A stretch of DNA of 5,975 nucleotides from Gammaproteobacteria bacterium (GTDB lineage Bacteria > Pseudomonadota > Gammaproteobacteria > Chromatiales > Sedimenticolaceae): positions 1 to 5,975 of the forward strand of contig JAGRHB010000129.1 in the NCBI GenBank assembly GCA_020445245.1, given 5' to 3'. A program made the translations under genes and the position numbers. Shown piece by piece: positions 1 to 5,579 of the stretch. The notes under the pieces were generated by a model. It was not told the origin of the DNA, searched no databases, and saw only the letters and a program-made list of their open reading frames with translations. Every line of letters begins with the position of its first letter. The first letter of the stretch is position 1.

Positions 1-156
1 ATCTCGGCGCTGCGCCGACTGCAGCAGGCCAAGGATCCACAGCCGCTGCCGGACGAGATGGCGGCATTCGGCATTTCCGGTGCCGGTCTCAAGGAGCTGT
101 TTGCCAGCCATCCACCGCTGGAAGAACGAATCGCGGCGCTGCAGCGGGGGCGCTGA
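1..156 (+). CDS. htpX: HtpX membrane metalloprotease, C-terminal fragment (5' end outside window)
   Basis: The first frame is open from base 1 to a TGA at 154-156 and gives 51 residues. They contain the signature end of HtpX: an 'MAAFGISG' segment at residues 20-27, then 'LFASHPPLEERIAAL' at 34-48. HtpX is an M48-family zinc protease of the inner membrane that takes part in quality control of membrane proteins and is induced by envelope or heat stress. The HExxH zinc site and the membrane segments would lie before the window, so whether the enzyme is intact cannot be judged. The C-terminus has the normal length and composition. The gene is followed by a possible hairpin and then, 75 bp later, by a small YjfB-type gene on the same strand. 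Family assignment rests on recall of the conserved C-terminal motif. Confidence 0.88.
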   Translation: MSALRRLQQAKDPQPLPDEMAAFGISGAGLKELFASHPPLEERIAALQRGR

Positions 157-173
157 GCCTGTCGAACAGCGAC

Positions 174-207
174 CGGGGAAACTGGTTCGCAGTTTGTTCA
201 AGCCCCG
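174..207 (+). terminator. Possible weak hairpin terminator after htpX
   Basis: CGGGG at 174-178 can pair with CCCCG at 203-207. Inside this, AAACTG (179-184) pairs with CAGTTT (190-195) around the loop GTTCG, leaving a 7-base bulge on the right arm. The sequence TTGTTT follows directly. The position just after the htpX stop suits a terminator, but the bulge and short T-run make it weak, and some readthrough into the next gene is plausible. Confidence 0.3.
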
Positions 208-231
208 TTGTTTGCGGCCGCTGACCAGTGA

Positions 232-435
232 ATGGATATCTCCGCCGTTTCGAACAGCCTGCTGCGGCAGATCGGCAACAGCGCCACCCAGACCGGTGAC
301 GCGGTGTCCATTTCGTTGATGCGCAAGGCCATGGACATCCAGTCTTCACAGGCGACCCAGCTGATCGAGTCGGTAGCTGGGAGCATGTCCGATCCGGGCA
401 CCCGTCTGGGCAGCATTATCGACGTCAAGGCCTGA
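232..435 (+). CDS. YjfB family putative motility protein
   Basis: This 67-residue protein starts at ATG 232. It matches my memory of the YjfB family (described as putative motility proteins) over its whole length. The N-terminus is short (MDISAVSNSL). A central amphipathic helix carries 'VSISLMRKAMDIQSSQATQLIES' features at residues 25-47. The tail 'LGSIIDVKA' (59-67) corresponds to the family's conserved 'LG..IDI.V' ending. No signal peptide or membrane segment is seen, so it is probably cytoplasmic. The molecular role of the family is not established; the motility label comes from early annotation and association, and no flagellar genes are visible here. No good Shine-Dalgarno sequence precedes the ATG, so expression may be low or rely on readthrough from htpX. 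The 3' end overlaps the convergent gene by 11 bp. Confidence 0.75.
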   Translation: MDISAVSNSLLRQIGNSATQTGDAVSISLMRKAMDIQSSQATQLIESVAGSMSDPGTRLGSIIDVKA

Positions 436-1474
436 TCACGAGGCCTGCCAACTCGGCTTCGATTCGCGTTGCAGTCAGCCCCTCGAAATCCGCCAGGGTA
501 AGCGTCGAAAAGGCGCCTGCCAGTTCCGACCAGGCAAAACCGGCAGTCCATGCACTGTGCACATAGCTGCCCTGCATCGGGCGCTTCACCAGGTAGAGGC
601 ATCCGGGTCGATACACCAGGTTGTAAGCGATATCGCGCACATGCAGATCGTGCAGCGCCGCCCAGGCAACAAGTCTGTCATCGAATCTGTATACGGCCAG
701 GGGATACGTTTCGGATCCACCGTTGTGCCGCCAGCGCATCGATTCGATGGGATAACCGGCGTCAGCACGCATGAATACCTGCAGGTGCAGATGATTCACC
801 GAGGCATAGGCGCCGTGGGCGTTGTAGCCGAATCCGATGCCGGGCAATGTACGTCCCAGCAGCATGGCGATATCCCAAACGCGCTCGTGGATCTCCGCGT
901 CGAAGTATTGCGGCCGGTTCGAGGCCGCCTGTGGCACCAGCAACCCGTGCAGATCGGCAAACGGAAACTTGTTGAACAGCAGCCGGACCGGCGTACCGGC
1001 CAACTCGCCCTCCCAGAAAATCTCGCTGCGCAGAAACGGCTTGTTGAAATGAAAGCCGCCGGGGTCGAACGGTTTGTACAAGCGGTTCACCACGGCATTG
1101 CTCATACGCGGCGGACGCAGGCCCCGCAGCGGGTTGAACTGCAGCTCCCATGGACCCAGATGCCGGTGGCGCGCGGCCGTCAAATGCCCGAATCCCAGGG
1201 CACGCAATCGCGCGAAGACCTCCACGTCATCCTTGGCCGCCGCAGCCGCCCGCGGATCGGCGCCGTCGAAGCGGTCACACCAGTGCCCGAAAGCGGTCCG
1301 GAGAGCACCGTGCAGGCGATCGAATACCACCCCGTCATAATTGGCATTGGCCAGTGCAAGAATGAACACGCCAAGGGTGTCTTCACCCACCAGCCGGGCG
1401 AGCCGCGCCTCGAACGCGTCACGGTACGCCTTTGGCGATGCGAAGACTGCGGCGCCTGACCGGTCAGTGGTCAT
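425..1474 (-). CDS. HIT-superfamily GDP-hexose phosphorylase-like protein (VTC2/GDPGP1-type)
   Basis: The protein has 349 residues from the ATG at 1474. A longer reading from 1582 would run through most of yidD and is rejected. The stretch ending in a histidine triad, '[19 protein letters not shown]' at residues 216-234, closely resembles the catalytic motif of plant VTC2 (GDP-L-galactose phosphorylase) and animal GDPGP1 (GDP-D-glucose phosphorylase). In these enzymes the second His of HxHxQ is the nucleophile; here that is H230. Two more blocks fit the same family: '[15 protein letters not shown]' at 131-145 and the strand '[17 protein letters not shown]' at 165-181. The expected reaction is phosphorolysis of a nucleotide sugar or dinucleotide, giving a sugar phosphate and NDP. 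The true substrate is unknown, and Ap4A-phosphorylase-like activity is the main alternative. No signal peptide is seen, so the protein is cytoplasmic. Its start overlaps the yidD stop by 11 bp and has no clear ribosome site, suggesting translational coupling to yidD. Its stop overlaps the convergent YjfB gene. Superfamily assignment is firm; substrate class is inference. Confidence 0.75.
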   Translation of the reverse strand: MTTDRSGAAVFASPKAYRDAFEARLARLVGEDTLGVFILALANANYDGVVFDRLHGALRTAFGHWCDRFDGADPRAAAAAKDDVEVFARLRALGFGHLTAARHRHLGPWELQFNPLRGLRPPRMSNAVVNRLYKPFDPGGFHFNKPFLRSEIFWEGELAGTPVRLLFNKFPFADLHGLLVPQAASNRPQYFDAEIHERVWDIAMLLGRTLPGIGFGYNAHGAYASVNHLHLQVFMRADAGYPIESMRWRHNGGSETYPLAVYRFDDRLVAWAALHDLHVRDIAYNLVYRPGCLYLVKRPMQGSYVHSAWTAGFAWSELAGAFSTLTLADFEGLTATRIEAELAGLVIRP

Positions 1475-1697
1475 GTTCGTGTGGATCGGGAACCGGGTCG
1501 TAGCCACCTTCGTGGAAGGGATGGCAGCGTGACACACGGCGGATGCCCATCCAGAGTCCGCGCCAGGGCCCCCACTTCTCAATCGCCTCGAGCGTGTACG
1601 CCGAACAACTGGGCATGTAGCGACAGTTGTTGCCGAGCACCGGGCTGATCAGCAGCTGGTAGCCGCGTACGAATTTGATGAATAGTCTCTTGAACAT
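1464..1697 (-). CDS. yidD: Membrane protein insertion efficiency factor YidD
   Basis: This 77-residue protein has the normal YidD length and its hallmark features. The N-terminus is amphipathic and basic ([19 protein letters not shown]). Next comes '[19 protein letters not shown]' at 25-43, then '[17 protein letters not shown]' at 54-70. Cysteines lie at 25, 31 and 58. YidD is a peripheral inner-membrane protein that aids YidC- and Sec-dependent insertion of membrane proteins. The ATG at 1697 is preceded by AGGG about 7 bases upstream, a fair ribosome site. The usual neighbours rpmH, rnpA and yidC are absent; here it sits just upstream of, and overlapping, the HIT-type gene. The last residues (DPHEHDH) are rich in His and acidic residues. 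Identity is secure from the sequence itself. Confidence 0.95.
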   Translation of the reverse strand: MFKRLFIKFVRGYQLLISPVLGNNCRYMPSCSAYTLEAIEKWGPWRGLWMGIRRVSRCHPFHEGGYDPVPDPHEHDH

Positions 1698-1720
1698 TGC
1701 GACGCCCTGTTGGCGATCCG

Positions 1721-1729
1721 ATTAAAGCA
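1721..1729 (-). promoter_or_regulatory. Candidate extended -10 promoter for yidD
   Basis: Read on the minus strand, this is TGC followed by TTTAAT, one mismatch from TATAAT with the TGn extension. Transcription would begin about 17 bases before the yidD ATG, leaving room for the AGGG ribosome site. No recognisable -35 hexamer lies 16-18 bases further upstream, as can be the case for extended -10 promoters. It lies in the 98-bp divergent gap, which shows no clear promoter for the plus-strand gene. Confidence 0.35.
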
Positions 1730-1795
1730 CAGCACGGACGGGAGGGCGCGGGTCAGCGCTTGCTGCCGGATCTGCACTGCGCCACTATCGGCGCG

Positions 1796-2359
1796 ATGTC
1801 GCTCAGCAGCCTGTACCTAGCACCCGATGATCCGCAATCCGCCCCCGACCTCGATGGCCCGACGGTTGTACTGCAGGATCTCGGCCTGATCGGCCGCCCA
1901 CTCGCCCCGAAGATCTATTCGGCCGGCGAAGGATTCAGCAGACACGTGATCTACGCCGGCTGCTCTCCATTCCTGGCGATGCAGCCGTCTCACGACGGCA
2001 GCCTGCAGTTCTGCCATGTGGCGTTGCACGGCCCCTACGCACAACCGCGACTGGTGACAGGACCGGGCACGGCAAGACCTCGGTGTCCGACCTGCCGGGC
2101 GCGCCTGACAGACTGGCGGGAACAGCTGGAGCAGTGGCAGGCCGGAACGACCAGACCGCTTTGTCCGGGCTGTGGCCGATCTTGGTCGGCGCACGAACTG
2201 GACTGGCGTGCGCACGCGATCAGCGGTCGTGTGCTAATCGAGTTGCGCAACGTGTTTCCGGGAGAAGCCAGCCCGAGCGATCTGCTGTTGCAGCGCCTGG
2301 AGGGGCAGACCGGCACGCCGTGGCGATATGCCTGGGCGCCCTATCTGAACGAAGATTGA
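1796..2359 (+). CDS. Uncharacterised protein with two CxxC zinc-knuckle motifs
   Basis: The 187-residue protein starts at ATG 1796. A TTG-initiated extension to 1697 is possible but would overlap the yidD start and look noncoding. The middle holds CPTC at residues 97-100 and CPGC at 123-126, separated by 22 residues, a typical four-cysteine zinc-binding arrangement. Before them comes a block with 'GCSPFL' (55-60) and 'QFCHVALHGP' (71-80). After them come 'ELDWRAH' (134-140) and 'RNVFPGEA' (151-158), which look like conserved surface motifs. There is no signal peptide or membrane helix, so it is probably cytoplasmic. I have the impression of similar hypothetical proteins in other gammaproteobacteria but know no function. 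The zinc ribbon suggests a structural role or binding to nucleic acid or protein. No Shine-Dalgarno precedes the ATG. It is divergent from yidD and convergent with the RRM gene 31 bp downstream. Confidence 0.75.
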   Translation: MSLSSLYLAPDDPQSAPDLDGPTVVLQDLGLIGRPLAPKIYSAGEGFSRHVIYAGCSPFLAMQPSHDGSLQFCHVALHGPYAQPRLVTGPGTARPRCPTCRARLTDWREQLEQWQAGTTRPLCPGCGRSWSAHELDWRAHAISGRVLIELRNVFPGEASPSDLLLQRLEGQTGTPWRYAWAPYLNED

Positions 2360-2390
2360 CGGCCGTTGTGAAGACGGCGACTGTTGGGGG

Positions 2391-2654
2391 TCAGCGACGG
2401 CCGCTGCGTCCCTTTTGCATCCGGTCGGGACCCACGCGGATCATTGCCCCGTTGAACTCACTGCCATCGAGTGCGGCGATCGCGGCGCGGGCCTCGTGCC
2501 CTTCCATTTCGATGATCGCGAACCCCTTGCAGTCACCCGAGAACAGGTCTTTGGCGAGCTTCAGGGAGCGGACCACACCGTACTGGGTGAACAGGCTGGT
2601 GAGGTTGTCTTCTGTGGTCGATCTGGCGAGGCCGCGAATGGCAAGGGTAATCAA
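2391..2654 (-). CDS. Small single-domain RRM RNA-binding protein
   Basis: This is one RNA-recognition-motif domain with a basic tail. From a TTG start at 2654 it gives 87 residues: RNP2-like 'LAIRGL' at 4-9, 'STTEDNLTSLFTQYG' helix 1 at 12-26, RNP1-like 'KGFAIIEM' at 43-50, and a C-terminus ending 'KGRSGRR'. The TTG is preferred because AAGG lies about 9 bases upstream and the domain begins at once, as in other small bacterial RRM proteins. An in-frame GTG at 2696 would add 14 residues unlike the family. Two of the three usual RNA-contacting aromatics are replaced (A5 in RNP2, I47 in RNP1); F45 is kept. Such proteins are thought to bind single-stranded RNA, sometimes in cold or stress responses. 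It lies downstream of the csp gene on the same strand, separated by a strong hairpin. Fold assignment is firm, role unknown. Confidence 0.85.
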   Translation of the reverse strand: MITLAIRGLARSTTEDNLTSLFTQYGVVRSLKLAKDLFSGDCKGFAIIEMEGHEARAAIAALDGSEFNGAMIRVGPDRMQKGRSGRR

Positions 2655-2729
2655 TGGCGTTGACCTTATCTGGCGACTGGAGACAGAAATCCCCACCGAT
2701 TCGCTCGGACAGGTCTTTCGTCGGACAGA

Positions 2730-2759
2730 AGAACGCTGCCCCGTTCAGGGCAGCGTTCT
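2730..2759 (-). terminator. Perfect 12-bp hairpin after the csp gene, probable terminator
   Basis: The arms AGAACGCTGCCC (2730-2741) and GGGCAGCGTTCT (2748-2759) pair without mismatch around the loop CGTTCA. On the minus strand the hairpin starts 11 bases after the csp stop codon and is followed by TCTGTCC, a poor T-run. It probably stabilises the 3' end of the csp message or terminates it partly, so the RRM gene may still receive readthrough. Confidence 0.65.
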
Positions 2760-2770
2760 CGCGGCAGGCG

Positions 2771-2980
2771 TCAGAGAGGGACGACGTTGTCCGCCTGCGG
2801 GCCTTTGTTACCGGCCACTTCGACGAACTCCACGCGCTGCCCTTCTTCCAGGGAGCGATGGCCTTCGCCGACGATAGAACGGAAATGGACGAACAGGTCC
2901 TTACCGCCCTGGCGCTCGATGAAACCGTAGCCTTTGCCACTGTCGAACCACTTCACGGTTCCGGTCTGTTTTACTGACAT
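2771..2980 (-). CDS. CspA-family cold shock protein
   Basis: The 69-residue protein has the length of a single cold-shock (OB-fold) domain and nothing else. It shows 'TGTVKWF' at 6-12, RNP1 'KGYGFIER' at 16-23 and RNP2 'LFVHF' at 29-33. It ends with the family's 'EEGQRVEF' (45-52) and '[10 protein letters not shown]' (60-69). The aromatics W11, F12, Y18, F20, F30, H32 and F33 that stack on RNA or single-stranded DNA are present. Such proteins act as RNA chaperones that melt structure and assist translation or antitermination, often in the cold, although many paralogues are constitutive. The ATG at 2980 has GAGGA about 8 bases upstream, a strong ribosome site. An upstream in-frame extension to 3037 lacks family similarity. 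The family is certain; which csp paralogue it is cannot be told. Confidence 0.96.
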   Translation of the reverse strand: MSVKQTGTVKWFDSGKGYGFIERQGGKDLFVHFRSIVGEGHRSLEEGQRVEFVEVAGNKGPQADNVVPL

Positions 2981-3220
2981 TTGAGTATTCCTCGATAAAT
3001 TTCTACGAGCCCGTGCATACGGGCCATTCAAAGCCACGAATCTTGGCGGACACTATTTCAGTTCGATTCGGGTGTATCAGCGGGGAAACAACGAATGGAA
3101 GATGGTATAGGAAGAGCAAAGACGGTGTAGCTGGCGCAGCTTACCCTGCCTGCAGTCGGAAATGCAAAGATTGTTTGCACACGCGGGTTTGCCGGGCGAT
3201 GCACGCGGTCGTTCTGACCC
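2981..3220 (-). promoter_or_regulatory. csp leader and promoter region (240-bp gene-free gap)
   Basis: No gene is seen here. It must hold the promoter and 5' leader of the csp gene and the end of the upstream GGDEF transcript. A GCCCGT/ACGGGC palindrome with a 4-base centre lies at 3009-3024, inside the likely csp leader, about 28 bases before the ATG. A 6-bp hairpin at 3163-3179 (TGCAAA/TTTGCA) sits about 40 bases after the GGDEF stop, too weak and T-poor to call as a terminator. I see no convincing -35/-10 pair. The best is TTCCAT with a 17-base spacer and GATACA on the minus strand, each only 3 of 6 to consensus. Csp leaders in other bacteria are long and structured, so a thermoregulated leader is possible but not shown. 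Confidence 0.4.
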
Positions 3221-4741
3221 TCAGCCGAAAACCACGCAGTTCTTGCCCTGGCGCTTGGCAGCGTACAACGCCTTGTCCGCACGCTCGAACGCACCATCGA
3301 GTGAGTCGCCGACACCGAACATCGCCACGCCGATCGAAACCGTCACCTTTACCGGACGCCCGTTTGCGTGCAGCCCGCCATCCTGGACACCGGCACGCAT
3401 GGCCTCGGCCACGCGCAACACGTCATCCCGCTGAGCCCCGGTCAACAGCGCGATGAATTCCTCGCCACCATAGCGCGCGATGAAATCTGTCTCACGCACG
3501 CGTTCGCCGAGGATCTTGCCGATCATGGCCAATGCCTTGTCGCCGGAGCTGTGCCCGAAAGTGTCGTTGATCGTCTTGAAATCGTCGATATCCAGGACCA
3601 ACAGCGCCAGGGGATCACCGAAGCGCTTCCAGCGTGCGTACTCCTGGGCCACGCGGTCGTCATAGGCCCGCCGGTTCGGCAGCCCGGTCAACGGATCGCG
3701 CATGGATTCACGGTACGACTGCGCGACCTGGCGCCGCAGGTCGAAGGTATCGTGCTCGAGCCGCCGCATCCGCTTGCGCAGCTGTGCGGCATCCGCCTCC
3801 GCGCCCTCGAGACGCGCGCGCTCCTCCTCGAGGTGTGCGCGCACATGTGCCTGCATCCGATCGAGGCTGTCGATGACGCCGGCCTGCAGGCCGGAGAGGT
3901 CCTCGCTGGTGTGCACCCTGTCGGTCAGGGTCACCACTTCGGCGTCCATCCTGTGCCCCAGCGACTGTCCGCCAAGACGCGAGTCCTCGCGGCGCTGCGC
4001 TTCACCCAGCATGTGGCGGTCGAGCTCTTCGAGGCGGTGATTCAACTCGGTGAGGAAAGCCTCGGCCGAACGTGCATGGAAGTGGGCCTCGCCCATCGCG
4101 ATGACGGCGAGGTCGCTGATCTGTCGCACGACGCCGACCCAGGCGGCATCGTCACCCGCCAGCTGGGTACGGAACGCCTCTATCCTGGCAGACATATCTT
4201 CAGGCCAGTGCACGACGTCCAGGACCTGCAACAGCAGCTGGTTGGGTCCAACCGCGACCCCGGCAGTCCCCTTACCGACGAGCCTTTCCAGAAGACCCGG
4301 CCTCCTATCCTCGCCGCCCGCCGGTTGCAGCGCATCCACCAGGACTTTTGCCAACGCGTCCAGCTGACGCGTGCTTGCGCTCGCAGGATCAGCGGCAACA
4401 CCGGCCCAGAGGGTGAGCGCGTCGCCGATCTGGCGCGACCCCAGCCCCTTGTGCGCGAGCAGGCGCTGCAGGACGCCCGGACTGGCACGCTGTTCCGGGG
4501 CATGCACCAGTGCGTCCACGAGCGCCCCCGCTTGCCGCAACAGGGTCGCTGGGGTACCCGCTTTCACCGCATTTCGCAGCCGGTTGAGGTGCGGGTCGAG
4601 CGCGGGATCAAGCCCTGAGCATGCGACGCACAGGCGGACGATCAATCGGGTGAGGTCGCGCTCTGCGTCGGCATGCGCGACCGACTGCTGCTCATGCCGA
4701 TCGGCAAGTTCCAGATAGCGTTCCCGCCAGTCAGTCGCCAT
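3221..4741 (-). CDS. Diguanylate cyclase with GGEEF active site and inhibition site
   Basis: The 506-residue protein starts at ATG 4741. Its C-terminal GGDEF domain (about 345-506) begins with 'DPLTGLPNRRAY' at 349-360, has the metal-binding 'LDIDDFK' at 383-389 and the catalytic GGEEF at 425-429. An RxxD inhibition site (RETD, 416-419) sits five residues before GGEEF, so product feedback by c-di-GMP is expected. The enzyme should convert two GTP to c-di-GMP, which drives attachment and biofilm formation and reduces motility. Residues 1 to about 300 form a helical region without a recognised sensor domain, and about 300-343 looks like a charged coiled coil leading into the cyclase. No signal peptide or membrane helix is evident, so it is probably cytoplasmic. 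It lies 16 bp after the EEP gene with no ribosome site, as expected for an operon. In Pseudomonas aeruginosa the corresponding gene next to dsbA is, as I recall, PA5487 (dgcH). Orthology is inferred from order and architecture. Confidence 0.9.
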   Translation of the reverse strand: MATDWRERYLELADRHEQQSVAHADAERDLTRLIVRLCVACSGLDPALDPHLNRLRNAVKAGTPATLLRQAGALVDALVHAPEQRASPGVLQRLLAHKGLGSRQIGDALTLWAGVAADPASASTRQLDALAKVLVDALQPAGGEDRRPGLLERLVGKGTAGVAVGPNQLLLQVLDVVHWPEDMSARIEAFRTQLAGDDAAWVGVVRQISDLAVIAMGEAHFHARSAEAFLTELNHRLEELDRHMLGEAQRREDSRLGGQSLGHRMDAEVVTLTDRVHTSEDLSGLQAGVIDSLDRMQAHVRAHLEEERARLEGAEADAAQLRKRMRRLEHDTFDLRRQVAQSYRESMRDPLTGLPNRRAYDDRVAQEYARWKRFGDPLALLVLDIDDFKTINDTFGHSSGDKALAMIGKILGERVRETDFIARYGGEEFIALLTGAQRDDVLRVAEAMRAGVQDGGLHANGRPVKVTVSIGVAMFGVGDSLDGAFERADKALYAAKRQGKNCVVFG

Positions 4742-4757
4742 CTTGGCGCGGCCGGCC

Positions 4758-5558
4758 TCAGGCGGCCAGACGAATGCCCTCCGGGGCAACCAGCTCGACG
4801 CAGATTGGCAGGTGATCGGACAGGGCATAGTCGACGACGCGTGTCCGCAATACCTCGAGCGAATGTGAGACGAGGATGTGATCAATACGGCGCACCGGCC
4901 GCCAGCTGGGAAAGGTTGCCTGATCACAGGCCGGTTCGGTGAGCCCGGTCTTGTCGATGAACATCCGCACCTCGCTGCTTTCGCAGCCGGCATTGAGGTC
5001 GCCCATGACCACCAGGTGCTTGCGTTCACCGACCAGCTCATTGATGAAATCGAGTTGGCGCGAACGCACGCGCCTGCTCAACGCCAGGTGCATCGAGCAG
5101 ATCGCCAACGCCTCCGGACCCTCGCCGAACTCAATCAGCATGGCACCACGGCCATTGCCCGGCGGCAGACTGTGGTTGCTGACCCGGGTCGGGCGTATGC
5201 GGCTGAGAAAACCGTTACTGTGCTGTGCCAGCACGCCCATATTGCGGTTGACCTGCCGATACCAATGCGGGTAGCCACCGCGATGCGCGAGGTACTCGGT
5301 CATGTCGACAAACCCGCTGCGCAGACTCCCGGAGTCGACCTCCTGCAGGCCAACGAGATCGTAGCCGTGCAACATCTCCGCGATCAGGTTGAGATTGCGC
5401 AGGCGCTCGCGGTTGGGCAGCAGATGTTTCCAGCCCTTGGTCACGTACTCGCGATAGTGGCGGGTATCGATCCCCGCCTGGATGTTGTAACTGAGCAAAC
5501 GCAGGCTGCGTCCCTGGGACGCCAGACTCTCATGATGAACGGGAGGAGGCGGGTTCAT
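4758..5558 (-). CDS. Endonuclease/exonuclease/phosphatase (EEP) family protein
   Basis: This 266-residue protein has a complete EEP fold signature (DNase I, exonuclease III and phosphoesterase superfamily). N25 lies in 'LLSYNIQ' and E73 in 'VGLQEVD'. 'NGFLSR' lies at 115-120 and H157 in 'CSMHLAL'. D187 and N189 lie in 'MGDLNA', D226 in 'RIDHIL', and D248/H249 in 'LSDHLPI'. All expected metal-binding and catalytic residues are present, so a metal-dependent phosphodiesterase or phosphatase is expected. The substrate (nucleic acid, lipid headgroup or other phosphoester) cannot be read from the sequence. There is no signal peptide, so cytoplasmic location is likely. The ATG at 5558 follows an A-rich stretch without a clear Shine-Dalgarno, 21 bp after the dsbA stop. 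Its place between dsbA and a GGDEF gene matches the order I recall in Pseudomonas (PA5489-PA5488-PA5487), so the trio is probably one operon. Confidence 0.88.
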   Translation of the reverse strand: MNPPPPVHHESLASQGRSLRLLSYNIQAGIDTRHYREYVTKGWKHLLPNRERLRNLNLIAEMLHGYDLVGLQEVDSGSLRSGFVDMTEYLAHRGGYPHWYRQVNRNMGVLAQHSNGFLSRIRPTRVSNHSLPPGNGRGAMLIEFGEGPEALAICSMHLALSRRVRSRQLDFINELVGERKHLVVMGDLNAGCESSEVRMFIDKTGLTEPACDQATFPSWRPVRRIDHILVSHSLEVLRTRVVDYALSDHLPICVELVAPEGIRLAA

Positions 5559-5579
5559 ACGTTTGCATTCTTTTTCAAA

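Noticed and set aside
183..197. Sequence resembling a sigma-54 promoter before the YjfB gene
   Set aside because: The GG is followed, at the correct spacing, by GT rather than GC, and the rest of the consensus is missing.
557..1459. A 300-codon open frame on the plus strand opposite the phosphorylase-like gene
   Set aside because: It lies antisense to a gene with clear family motifs. Its composition has no recognisable motif, and long antisense frames are expected in GC-rich codon usage.
2362..2378. GCCGT/ACGGC hairpin between the convergent CxxC and RRM genes
   Set aside because: The stem is only 5 bp with no T-run on either strand, so it is not supported as a terminator.
2705..2728. Direct repeat TCGGACAG (2705-2712 and 2721-2728) upstream of the RRM gene
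   Set aside because: Only 8 bases and two copies. It could be an operator, but chance is a sufficient explanation without conservation data.
2083..2877. A 264-codon plus-strand frame overlapping the CxxC, RRM and csp genes
   Set aside because: It overlaps three better supported genes, two of them antisense, and has low-complexity Arg/Ala/Gly-rich content.
3129..3141. Small palindrome AGCTG-GCG-CAGCT in the gap upstream of csp
   Set aside because: Five-base arms are common by chance in this composition, and no second copy or promoter is nearby.
3368..4618. A 416-codon open frame on the plus strand opposite the GGDEF gene
   Set aside because: It is the antisense shadow of a well-supported diguanylate cyclase and has no recognisable domain.
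4742..5041. A 100-codon N-terminal extension of the cyclase
   Set aside because: It would overlap the EEP gene, whose catalytic motifs are complete to its own stop. The extension is Ser/Arg/Trp-rich without similarity to any domain, and ATG 4741 fits operon spacing.
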